A stretch of DNA of 64,000 nt from NCBI GenBank assembly GCA_947579605.1, contig OX388319.1, positions 4,216,001 through 4,280,000 on the forward strand, given 5' to 3'. The stretch is from Athripsodes cinereus (lineage: Eukaryota; Arthropoda; Insecta; Trichoptera; Leptoceridae). Shown here piece by piece: positions 55,201 to 64,000 of the stretch. Position 1 is the stretch's first letter, and every line of letters starts with the position of its first letter. Below the pieces are notes generated by a model. The model was not told the DNA's origin. It did not search any database and saw only the letters and a list, made by a program, of their open reading frames with translations. The translations under genes and the position numbers were made by a program.

Positions 55201-58200
55201 AATTTAAAATCTATATCTTAGATCTCACAAACTTCCAACAGCAGGGCTACTCTTGACACAATCTAAATACGATCTTACGCGCGACGGGACTATGGTCAAA
55301 AATACCGCGATACCACTACCACGAGATTGGTATGCACTTGGTAATAGTCACTTCTTGCGTCGCGACGCGTCGTATGATTAAGATTAAGATCGTATTTAGA
55401 TTTTGTAATTTTAAGAGTAACCCTACTGGTACAATTTAAAAAACTTAAAAAAAGGCTTTCTTGTTTAAAAAACATTTTTTTTTACAAAAGTGCGTGGTTG
55501 AGCAATAACTTTAACGAGTAGGTATCAGTGATATCAGTGATTGTCCTAGTTTTCATTGGCCCCCGGGCAAAGCAATTTTTCGGGACCCTGAAACAGTTTA
55601 CTACCGGGATTTCAGAAAATACCGAATTATTCAAATTCCTATCCCCTAAATTTTGTATTACAATATGAGAAATTCCATATATGAGCCATTCATTTCGAAC
55701 AGGAATTGTGAAAAAAATATCGAACAATTTTTTTTTCTTAATTTTCTTTCCATCTTTTAACTTTCAATAAATAGCTTCAGTCTATTGCTACATATTGATA
55801 CATATTGCATCTAAAATATTTGCAACTCAATGTAATATGGAACTTCTGACGTGGATACCTTTATGTATCCGAGATTTCTCATTTATCTATGTATTTATAA
55901 TATGACGTAGATGTAATGTCCTAGAATTTATGAATTGTACAGTGTCCTTGAGGTGCTTTGGCACGTAAACGACACTTTAATATTGTCCAATAATAATAAT
56001 AATATTGCGCGGGTCCCCGATTGGTTGCCGATTTGCTCACTGTACAGACCTCTAATGAGTTGGATTGTCAATCTCGTAATCAATTTTCAAGATCTAGTAA
56101 TCTTAACAGAACGCATAGACGCAGTGGCGTAGCTAGGGGGGGGCAGGGGGGGACATATGTCCCCGGGCGCCGCTTTAGGGGGCGCCAAAATGAGTATAAT
56201 ACTATTTTTTTTAATTTCATTTTGATGTCAACAAATGTATCCCAAATACATTTGCAAGATTGAATTTTGGAGCTCCACAAATATCTTCATTACAAACCAG
56301 TTGGCAAAGACGATTTTAGCGCCCCCATTGAACACTAAGGGGCGCCATTCTACTCATAAACCAAATGACACATCCACAATCCAGGATTGCTGATGGCGTT
56401 TTTTTTTAACAAAGATCAGTTTGGGTTCAAATATTATTCTTCATAACTGAAAGTGGCATCTGGTTTTAACAATTATACAGGTTGGATAATTTCGAGTCGA
56501 ATATAGGTGAGTGCAAAGAAAATTGTATAATACTTCACATTGGTTGAAAAGAGATAAATTTGTCATTAGATAGAAATGTAGCAAGTAAGTTGTTGTTTTA
56601 AATAATATTTGAAATCAAGCAAATTTTTCGGTTATTATATTGTATTTTATTTGCAAGAAATAACAACATTGGAAATTTTTTCATTACTCATCACATCATC
56701 GCTGTTTTTGGATTATCATGTAAAAATTGTTAATTTTTTTTTAACAACTTTCGCATACATTTCTGAAAAAGTTTTTACTCAACATTTTTAACATTTTATT
56801 TAACCCCCTAAAAAGACTATGTCCATTCCAGTCATGTTTTATAAGTATATTTTAATTTTTTATAAAAATTGACATCCACACTTCTCAGCATTATACAACC
56901 AGATAAGTCTCCATATGATCAGTCATGATTAAACAAAAACTTAACAGTCTAATGCCGGAAAAAAATCATCTATCCAGATATATAGGATATCAAAGGATTA
57001 GGCTCAAAAAATGGGCTCAAAATACCAGCATCATGCCTGAAATATCTGTGTTCAAAAATTTTCTTACAATATTACAAGTATTTATTTTAATAGATTTTTG
57101 AATTTTAGTATATAAATTTACCGGTGAATCTAATTTTTGCAAATTATTTATCAAAGTTTTCGGATCTACCCCTGTAGCTGACAAAACTAATGGTATTATG
57201 TAAACGGACCTCCATAGAATGCCAATTTTTTTATTTCTCCTGCTAGTTCTGTATTTTTTCTGCGACAGTTGTTTGAATATTATGCTTATTTGGGACAGTG
57301 ATGTCTATTAGATACGCAATTTTAATTTGTTTATTCAGGTCTATTATGATGTATTTGTCTATCTTTTATTTTTGTTTTATCATAATAGATCCTATAATTT
57401 TGATTTTCTAAAACCGGTTCCGGGTTGTATTTATTATGGTACTAGTTTATGAAACCCGGCATCGCTCGGAATTAATTAAACAGAAAACCGTGCAAATATA
57501 TGAGTTAAAACGACAAAATATTATTGAAAAAAAAATGGAGTAAGCACTTACGTGGATAAAAGAAGTAAAAAGCTCTTCCCAATGAGAAAACTTTATTTTT
57601 GACTCCCTAAATTCCCCAAATTAAGTTACAAAAAATAGGTAGGTAGGTACCTTCATCGAAAAAAGTGCTAAAAACCTTTTCCCAATGAGAAATCTTGAAG
57701 TTTGACACCCCACTTGCTCATATTTAAGTAAAAAAAATGGGTAGGTACTTACATCGAAAAAAGTGTTGAAAACCTCTTCCCAATGAAAAATCTTGAAGTT
57801 TGACACCTCACATGCTCACATTAATGTAAAAAAAAGGTTATAAGTAGGTAGGTAATTTTATTTTACTTAATTTTATTGACTTTCCTCTTGAATTTGAATT
57901 GACTTTGTTATTGACTTTCTATTGAATTTCTCATTGACATATTCATGCTTGTTAGTATTGACATAAATGATTTATTTGCCGTAGACCTATTGTTTCCCAT
58001 CGACTTCTGTTTTATATTATTTTATTTTTTGACTTGATATTAATTAATTACTCTATATTTACTTCTGTTTCGCATTATTTTATTTTTGACTGCTTTTTTG
58101 GCTTTATATTAATTAATTACTCTTTATATAACTTATTATTTTATATTTGACTTGTGATTTCTGATTATCGTGTATGTTTGTATTTGTTGTCTATTATTCT

Positions 58201-61200
58201 GATGTTTGTTAACATGTAAAAGGCTCACGCCGTATATTGATGTAAAATAAAAATAAAAATAAAAATAGGTACCTACATTGAATAAGTATTAAAATTCTCG
58301 TCCCGATGAAAAAGCTTGAAGTTAAGACACCCCACATATTGGTAGGTACATGGAAAAAGTGCTAAAAACCTCTTCCAAATGAAAAATATGCCTATATTTT
58401 ATTTAAAAAAATAGACAGGTACCTACGTGGAAAAATTACTAAAAACCTCATCTTAATGTAAAAACTTGAAGATTTGTCATCCCAAATTTCTTTAAAAAAT
58501 ATCCCATTTTGTGAAAAAAATTGTAAGCACATAAATGTTATATATAATTGCCCACATTCGAATTGGTATTTTTGGTTTGCAGTAATACCTACATGCGTAT
58601 TTGAGCGATTTGCTATGAAATAAAAAAAAGTCAAGACTCTTTATTCCACAAAAAACCTTAAAGAGCGGATGTATCTATCTGCATCTTTTAATATTAAAGA
58701 ATATTTTACTTTCATGCATGTAAAAAATATTAGGCAAAAAATAAATAGGTTCCCACTCATTGAAAAATCATTTAACATTGTTTATGGATTTTATAGGTAA
58801 ATCTATTTTTTTTCTACAGCATAGTTTTCTATGATTTCATAATGTCTTCCATTATGAAAATAGCCCAATATGTCAAAAATATGCAATTTTTACTCACGTA
58901 ATTCAAGAGTTTTTATCATTAGCAAACACGATATTTCATTACGAAAATAAACCTTTAATATTTAGTTTCAGAATTGTTGTATTTATTGATACATCCATTT
59001 TGAAATTAATTAAATACAATGAAAAATGTTTGACTGTGAATATTGCTATTTACTAAACCTTGCATATATTTTTCATACATTTTGTTGGTAATTTTGTGAC
59101 ATGGTCTCATTGAAATTGTAATATCTTTATCAATATATAAGATAATTAAAATGTTTTTAGCCTTAAACCTGCCCAGGAGATAAGACCTCGTATAGAGTGT
59201 ATTATTTTACTTCGGTCTTTCCAAATTTCAGAGTCCATTAAGGACATACGAACATACATACATAAGAACGGACTCAAATATTTATGTGTGGATTATATAG
59301 TATGGTATTATATTTCGCGAGTTTATTTAATTACCTATGTTTAATTGCTAAATTTTGACGTATTATTTTTGTGACATGATTATGTCTATAAATATATTCA
59401 GTTTGAGCGAGAGTAGAACAATCCGAAACTTTGTTGTATTGTTTCCGATTTGGCCAGACATTTCCTACATGAATCGTTAGTTGTATTTCGATTTTTCATA
59501 ATGTGTTTTTGGTAATTTTTTATATTTATTACTTGTTCTTGAACAGCCAGTATAAAACCCTCGGTTATCCCATACACTTCCACAAAGGTAAACCATCTGT
59601 TTGACGCATATTTGTCACTTGTTTGTTCTGAATCTTTATTTTTTTTTTAATATTAATGTCCATGTTAGAGTTGATTGTTATAATTATTACTGATATTAGT
59701 TATATGTGCATGTTGTATTGCTTTGAGATCTATCATGTAAAAGGTTTTTGCCGTTTATTGTTTTAATAATAATAAAAAAAAATGAGATTGGTTGAGATCA
59801 TTGAGGTGTCTGGCATGAAGTTCTTTCCTACTTTAAGATTCTAACAAAATATTTTAATAGTTTATTCGTGTACCTACTGTTTCGACATTTAAATTTAATG
59901 ATATATGATTTTTGCCGGCCTGGATTATAATTTTATGTAATATAAATTTTGTTTATTTTTGAAAAATGTTTTAAGAAATTCAATTTGTTCATTATGTAAA
60001 GAGGAAATGATAACAATTTCTCTTCCTCCTATACTTCTAGGCAGAGTCAACCTTTGTTCCGCGGAATTTGGATTGTGATATCTTTTTTTTTGTTAATTTT
60101 GTTCTCATTAATCTTTCTAATTTATTGAAATCGGTTTTTGACCATTTTATAATGCCAAATGAGTATGTTAATAACGGAATAGCCAGAGATGTGACGTATT
60201 TCAAATAAAAGTATTTAAAATACAAATACAAAATACAAAATACGTATTTGTATTTTGTATTTCAAATACCTTTTGTAAAAAGTATTTTGTATTTTATTTG
60301 CAATACTTTTTTTGAGTATTTTGTATTTTATACAAAATACTTTTACAAAATACCTTTTTATTGTTTGAAACAAAATTCTGCCATTAATTGATATGCGCGT
60401 ACGCAAGCTTTTTTTGCCAATTTGTTGAATTACAAATACAACGTTTCCATTAGAGTACTCCATGTTTGAGATATACACACATAATAATGATGATTGAACA
60501 AATTATACATGACGCCGTTTAATGTTTCATGGCCATTTCAAGGGCGCTGTGATTTCTCCTGAATGGTAGCATTTTCAATTTTGTCTGAAGGCGATCTATT
60601 CCAGGCAGATGACGCTGCGACTCTGTTTCTTCTTTCTGCAAATTTAGAGGTATTTGCCCTTTTGAGTTCAACGAGTTTAAGAAGCTGATCACAGCCTTCG
60701 CCACACATTTTCGTCAGCGGAACAGCTCAGTGGGTGGTGTGCTGCCTTGTGGACAGTGAGACACAGTTTAAACACCACTTTCTCTAGGACTCACAGTTAG
60801 TGTAGACTTCTTAGTAGTGAAGTTATGTGGCAGCTCTTATTCTCTCTGTAAATGATCCGGAGGCAACATTAAAACCATCTGAAGACGATAAGGAAGAGTC
60901 TGGAGCAGTCCTGTATATAATATGATGTAACAGTAGTCCATACGATTTCAGATTTGGATTATCCATTCTGATTTATTTTGCAACCCAAGTCAGGAATTCT
61001 CTTACCTGCTTGATGATACTCAATCCATTTATGACAATTTTTGGCTTATCTCTTCTAACAACGGTACATTTTGTCATGACTTAATTATTTTAATTTTATT
61101 TTGACAGTTCTTCCTAAGACTCATCCTCATTGTCTGCAAGCAATGATATATCGAATCATGTAAACCCTTTCTCCATTTATGTATACTCTTGTCCAGTTTT

Positions 61201-62889
61201 TCATTCATCAATGGTATTCATCAATTGTCTGCAAGCAATGCTATATCTAATCATGTCAACCCTTTCTCCATTTATGTATACTTTTGTCCAGTTTTTAACT
61301 TCTTTTTCATTCATCAATGGTTTAAATATTAAATACTTTTGTCTTACACCTTGTTCGACTATTTGTAAAAAGTATTTTAAAAAAGTATTTTCAAAATACG
61401 TATTTTGTATTTAAATACCATTTTGAAAAAGTATTTAGTATTTTGTATTTGAAATACAAAATTCAAAAGTATTTGTATTTTGTATTTAAATACTTTTTTG
61501 GAAGTATTTTGCACATCTCTGGGAATAGCCTACGCGTTTATTGTTTTTTCTGTATTTTTCGCTGATAGATCGCATTTAAATATTTTATTTAATCTATCTT
61601 TAAAATCATTTGTTAATTTATTTTTGATTGCAGTGTGATATAGATTTTTGGATTGCGGAAAACCTAAGTATTTGTATATTTCATTATTATTAAGATTATT
61701 TATTTGATAATTTGAAGCTATATCCTGACATTCTAAAATTTTACCTTTTCCAATATGTAAAGTTTAAATGTATCTAGCTTAATTGTTTACAATCGCATAG
61801 AAAATTATTAGTCTGTAGTGTTGTGGAATACTCTAGAAATAATTTTTCGAGTAATTTCTCGAAGATTTCGGAGAATAATGGTGTATTTTGAGGCAAAATG
61901 TTTTTTATTGTTCATTTTTACTATAAGGATATGGTAATGTGTAAAAAGAATATACTTAAAAGACTTGTTTTTAAAAGAATATTACATAGGAAAATTGATG
62001 ATTTTCAATTTTAAGTAGAGTTCATAAATCACTTATTAGTTACTAGTTTTTGTAACCCGGCATCGCTTGGGTTGAAATAAACAGATAAACGACAAACACA
62101 TGAATTATTGAAAAAAATACTGTAAACATTTACGTAAATAAAAGTAGTAAAAACCTCTTCCCAAAGAAAAAAACTTGAAGTTTTACACCCCACATGCCCA
62201 TTAAAAAAAATGGTAGGTACCTTCATGGATAAAGTATTAAAAACCTCTGATTTGGGCCCAAATCAGCCCGATGAAGTTTTAGACCGATCAAGTTTTCAAG
62301 TATTGGGCGAAAGGTTATAATATTTTTGTGAAAATTATGGAGAAAAATTTCTCTTCTGTCAGAGGAGAAATTCTCGGAGAAATTTTTCGTTCTCGAGAAA
62401 TTTCTTTTGAGAATTTTCTCTACTCACATCACTTTTAGTCTGTATTCTAATTCATTAAGATACCAGATAGATGCTTCGAAAATGAACCATATAAATCGTA
62501 AAATTTCAAAATTTTCTTGAGGGCTCTGAGAAGGGGCGCCGACTTTGTGCCATGTCCCCGGGCGCAGATGACCCTAGCTACGCCACTGCATAGACGCTTC
62601 TTATATCTGGGATCTCAGGACATTTTGTCATTCATTCACAACAATTCAATGAATTTATCTGAAGCCCATGAGATAAATGAATGAAGATACTTACAAGTCT
62701 GACGCTTCCTCAATCTTTTCGTTATTTTCCGATTCGCAGACTACGACTGATGGAAAGTCAGTCTTCCAATTAATAAAGGTGGTCTCCACAACAAAAGTAA
62801 TTGGATTGTGTTTGTAAATACTCAAAGACGCCAGTGCCAGTTGTGTGGAAAGATACCAAGAAAATATAATGCTGACGACCCAAAATAAT
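46260..62889 (-). CDS. Pickpocket-type DEG/ENaC cation channel, gene A (first exon outside window)
   Basis: Seven coding exons in the window: 62889-62695, 55014-54861, 53673-53543, 52190-52103, 51485-51400, 47409-46943 and 46594-46260; phases join cleanly and give 484 aa to a stop. It starts inside TM1 (LFWVVSIIFSWYL). The extracellular domain has FDCCEYFLPMETEMGICY, the ASC signature YSYSACTVEC...TCSC and a CNCLPSCEEQE Cys cluster, then pre-TM2 GGTVVLF with G-A-S filter (IGASMLSLVEI) and a basic tail of about 85 aa. About 57 N-terminal residues, including the HG gating motif, should be encoded to the right of position 64000. It is a tandem paralogue of gene B. The first intron seen is 7.7 kb, mostly a 6.5-kb transposon. 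Confidence 0.92.
47713..48295. mobile_element. Pogo/Tigger-like MITE in an intron of channel gene A
   Basis: Left agtcgattccgcttaattgg and right taagcggaatcgactg are inverted; the right end is followed by TA. The TTGGGACA motif recurs inside (47740, 47815, 47830, 48246). These ends resemble pogo-type Tc1/mariner elements. The left terminal base and TA have mutated. No transposase. Confidence 0.7.
48461..48949. mobile_element. Non-autonomous hAT element (CAGGGATGTTGCG ends), copy 2, with 8-bp target duplication
   Basis: Same family as 37796-38291, inverted. Flanking 8-mer gttcagag at 48453-48460 and 48950-48957. The internal gcacgcgccattcgcc segment and the GCGGAT-rich ends are shared with copy 1. 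Intronic in channel gene A. Confidence 0.93.
48958..50317. other. Intron sequence of channel gene A with a LINE tail
   Basis: 49555-49690 (cgaccctccgcacaagcatt, gcttatggagggagcat, then aaataaaataaaa) looks like the 3' end of a non-LTR element. A catac microsatellite is at 49920-49940. No coding sequence. Confidence 0.4.
50318..50475 (+). mobile_element. tRNA-derived SINE, copy 4
   Basis: Head gtcggtagccaggagataag, box B-like gatcgatcgatccc (with a small duplication) and body gacacaagcttttagcttac, tgaaagatgtataaggttgt. More diverged than copies 1 and 2. Its end overlaps a 30-bp palindrome. Confidence 0.75.
50469..50498. repeat. Perfect 30-bp palindrome at SINE 3' end
   Basis: aaacccagatattat and ataatatctgggttt are exact inverses. 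It starts from the SINE terminal aaacccagat and could have arisen from an inverted repeat of the SINE end. Confidence 0.9.
50728..51123. mobile_element. Foldback MITE nested in a copy of its own family
   Basis: The outer copy begins cagggttactcttaa (50728-50743), is interrupted, and resumes at about 50961 (cagaatctaaatacgatctt) to end aagagtaaccat near 51123. The inner copy (about 50747-50956) is a full palindrome, cagggctactcttgac ... gtcaagagtaaccttg, almost identical to the one in hAT copy 2. Confidence 0.8.
51660..51785 (-). mobile_element. tRNA-derived SINE, second family
   Basis: The reverse strand reads gtcggccggtgtggcgcgga, ggtaacgctcttgcctttga and cccgggttcaattcccgacc: a tRNA-like head with A-box-like and good B-box (GGTTCAATTCC). 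It does not fold into a closed tRNA acceptor stem and is followed by a repeat body, so it is a SINE. Intronic in channel gene A. Confidence 0.65.
52235..52860 (-). mobile_element. RTE-type LINE fragment interrupted by another LINE tail
   Basis: 52250-52483 and 52646-52860 align to 6600-6895 and beyond (cctcggacgtccacgtctct, gagcaccatttctctcagcc, cattcattctttccac). The insertion 52484-52645 starts with a reversed (AAAT)n tail and contains aaggcttacgccttttac, the reverse of the LINE 3' end at 15905 and 58210. A short AATAT repeat flanks it. Intronic in channel gene A. Confidence 0.7.
54350..54520 (-). mobile_element. LINE 3'-UTR fragment shared with 56870-57005
   Basis: cacttctcagcattgtacaa, gataagtctccatatgatca, ttaacagtctaatgccggga and tatcaaaggattaggctcaa match 56880-57005 with few differences. 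In the latter, minus-strand LINE coding lies upstream, so this is its 3' UTR. Intronic in channel gene A. Confidence 0.6.
55242..55426. mobile_element. Foldback MITE, CAGGGCTACTCTTGAC family
   Basis: cagggctactcttgacacaa ... ttaagagtaaccct, palindromic arms with gatcttacgcgcgacggg and its degenerate inverse. More diverged than the copy at 11943. Intronic in channel gene A. Confidence 0.75.
56870..57435 (-). mobile_element. LINE coding fragment, 3' part
   Basis: The minus strand near 57235-57120 reads IGILWRSVYIIPLVLSATG then VDPKTLINNLQKLDSPVN, a segment found close to the C-terminus of an R2/R4-like group of LINE proteins (recalled). Upstream codons (KNTELAGEIKKL) are in another frame. The 3' UTR at 56880-57005 is shared with 54350-54520. 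Decayed. Confidence 0.55.
57438..57840 (-). mobile_element. Helitron-type 3' end and ~105-bp internal repeats
   Basis: On the minus strand this unit ends ccgagcgatgccgggtttca then taaaCTAG followed by T, a Helitron-like terminus. Upstream are repeated blocks of about 105 bp (cttcccaatgagaaatcttg, aagtttgacaccccac, ggtaggtac, tcgaaaaaagtgctaaaaac). The blocks recur at 58268-58480. Confidence 0.5.
57841..59985. other. AT-rich interior of the composite element
   Basis: 58210-58265 (acatgtaaaaggctcacgcc, then (aaaat)n) and 59735-59780 are LINE-type tails. 58268-58480 carries more of the ~105-bp blocks. The rest is low-complexity sequence with no gene. Confidence 0.45.
59990..61765 (-). mobile_element. 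LINE RT-downstream coding fragment, split by hAT element 60184-61521
   Basis: The minus strand 61765-61530 reads YKYLGFPQSKNLYHTAIKNK then RLNKIFKCDLSAKN. After the insertion, 60183-60037 reads AIPLLTYSFGIIKWSKTDF then LERLMRTKLT. YKYLG...AxPxLTYSFGIIxW is the region following RT in an R2/R4-like LINE group. Stop codons show decay. It is probably the upstream half of the LINE seen at 56870. Confidence 0.65.
60184..61521. mobile_element. Non-autonomous hAT element (CAGAGATGTG ends) with 8-bp target duplication
   Basis: Ends cagagatgtg and cacatctctg; the flanking 8-mer ggaatagc is at 60176-60183 and 61522-61529. Subterminal parts are dense in AAATAC/GTATTT repeats (60198-60355 and 61370-61510). 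The interior includes a decayed repeat of the gacgccgttta family (60507-60700, minus strand). No transposase. Confidence 0.92.
62041..62250 (-). mobile_element. Helitron-type 3' end, second copy
   Basis: Same terminus as 57438 on the minus strand (caagcgatgccgggttac ... aaCTAG, T), with the same internal block (acctcttcccaaagaaaa, cttgaagttttacaccccac). The 5' end was not located. Confidence 0.45.
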
Positions 62890-63838
62890 CTGGAAAATGT
62901 ATAAATATAATATAGGTAATGTATCAGTCAATGTTGGACCTCGGTGGATATTAAAATTATTTGCAAACTTGTACAGATATTTAGTGTCGCTGATTTTCTA
63001 AATCCGCTATAACACATTTTCACAGATATTGAGTTATTCATGTCGTTGGATTCGTAATTAAATATTCTAGATCCGTAGAAAATTGTTCCTTTCAAAACAC
63101 TCACCAGTTGTACAAAAAAAATATGAGAAAACAATCCCGCTGTATCCCTTGACGTGTCTTTTAATGTTCTCTATAACTCAACCGATCAATAGGAGTTATT
63201 TTTATGTATAGAAAATGAACAGTTTTTTATTCAATAGAAAAATTTATTTTAAAATTGAACTATTGTAACAATCTTATAATTAACAAACTTATCTGACTTT
63301 AGAAAAGTACGTTTAATACTTATATAATATAATAGTTTTTATGGAGTTTCTCCAAATCACAAAAATATGTTATAGCGGATTTCGAAACTTAACGACATAA
63401 TTTTACGAAAAATCTGCTATGCCACCGCTGTGAAGAATAAAATTATTATAGTTTTACAGTGTGAATTGCCTAAAGAATATAGATAGAGCAACGTTTTCAA
63501 AAAAATATTTGGGGATTTTTTCAAATACTTCTTCGCTACCTACTTTATTATTAGTATGTAGGTTCGGGTTTGCGGTACACTGCCTGCATTTCATTGTGCT
63601 AAGTATTATTGTCACCTGGTTGGGTATCAAATAAAATATTGCATTATTATTCTGCGATACAACAGTGAGACAACATTAAGTATATAGGTACCGGTACCTA
63701 CCTGCAAAGTATGTACAACATAGATTTGCAGAAATTCATATTGAAGTGAACACTGGGAATATTTATATGTATGGAATATGGACAACCGACTAGGGTAATG
63801 ATCCATATAAGAATCGTTTTATTGTCAGAAATAATAAT
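62890..63838. other. Intron of channel gene A, no exon found
   Basis: I searched for the missing N-terminal exon (HG gating motif before TM1) on the minus strand and did not find it. AT-rich sequence without a recognised repeat. Confidence 0.4.
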
Positions 63839-64000
63839 CTAATGTATAAAATTCTCGTGTCACGGTGTTTGTTATCATACTCCTCCGATAGGGCTGGACC
63901 GATTTTGATGAAATTTTGTGTGCTTATCGAGTAGGTAGGTCTGAGAATCGGCCAACATATATTTTTCATACCCTTAAAAGTTAAGGGTGGTCCACCCCGA
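63839..64000 (+). mobile_element. Helitron-like 5' end (runs out of the window)
   Basis: TCTAATGTATAAAATTCTCG after an A, followed by gtcacggtgtttgttat, ctcctccgatagggctggac, cgattttgatgaaattttgt and ggtggtccacccc. This opening is typical of a widespread insect Helitron-like family (recalled). The 3' end is outside the window. Confidence 0.5.

Larger units (their letters stand above)
56122..62588. mobile_element. 6467-bp hAT-like composite element in the first visible intron of channel gene A
   Basis: The ends cagtggcgtagctaggg and ccctagctacgccactg are inverted repeats. The 8-mer catagacg flanks the whole unit (56114-56121 and 62589-62596), so it moved as one hAT-type element or was enlarged in place. 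Subterminal GGGGCGCC motifs occur at both ends (56168-56186, 56318-56346, 62533-62565). The interior has no transposase but carries LINE pieces, Helitron-type 3' ends and a second hAT element (60184-61521). Confidence 0.85.

Noticed and set aside
38520..62889. One single giant channel gene instead of two
   Set aside because: Each set of exons has its own TM2 with G-A-S filter and stop codon, and gene B has its own first exon with ATG between them.

Overview
This is a 64-kb piece of an AT-rich insect nuclear genome, most likely a moth or butterfly (Lepidoptera). Evidence: spliced genes with GT-AG introns, pickpocket-type DEG/ENaC channel genes and insect-type EcKinase-like (CHK/DUF1679) genes, tRNA-derived SINEs, RTE-like and other non-LTR fragments, Helitron-type ends and very frequent taggtacctac-like motifs. 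The order is an inference; no species can be named.

Layout. 1-14.5 kb is almost pure transposon territory: MITEs, LINE 3' ends, a nested foldback, tRNA-SINEs, two related hAT elements in inverted orientation (6914-8796 and 11015-13244, each with a perfect 8-bp target duplication) and, between them, a 68-bp tandem array. 14.6-26 kb holds two isolated candidate exons of small secreted-type proteins (14625-14699 minus; 25111-25404 plus), more repeats and a 7-copy tandem array. 26.3-36.7 kb is a cluster of three complete EcKinase-like genes: two on the minus strand with one phase-1 intron each, and one intronless on the plus strand. 38.5-62.9 kb carries two tandem minus-strand pickpocket genes. 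The downstream gene (38520-45505, nine coding exons, 518 aa) can be assembled from initiator to stop. The upstream gene (46260-62889) lacks only its first coding exon, which should lie beyond the right edge of the window.

The two channel genes share exon lengths (195, 285, 88 and 86 nt) but differ by one intron inside the 285-nt block and by two introns inside the ~465-nt block, so they are an old tandem duplicate with later intron gain or loss. Their introns and flanks have taken many nested insertions, including a 6467-bp hAT-like composite element with 8-bp target duplications and a SINE cut in two by a 1.5-kb element that carries a head-to-head minisatellite. The gene products suggest two unrelated clusters: predicted small-molecule (ecdysteroid or xenobiotic) kinases and degenerin-type cation channels. 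Nothing in the window shows that they act together. No prokaryotic system, CRISPR array, rRNA or functional tRNA gene was seen.
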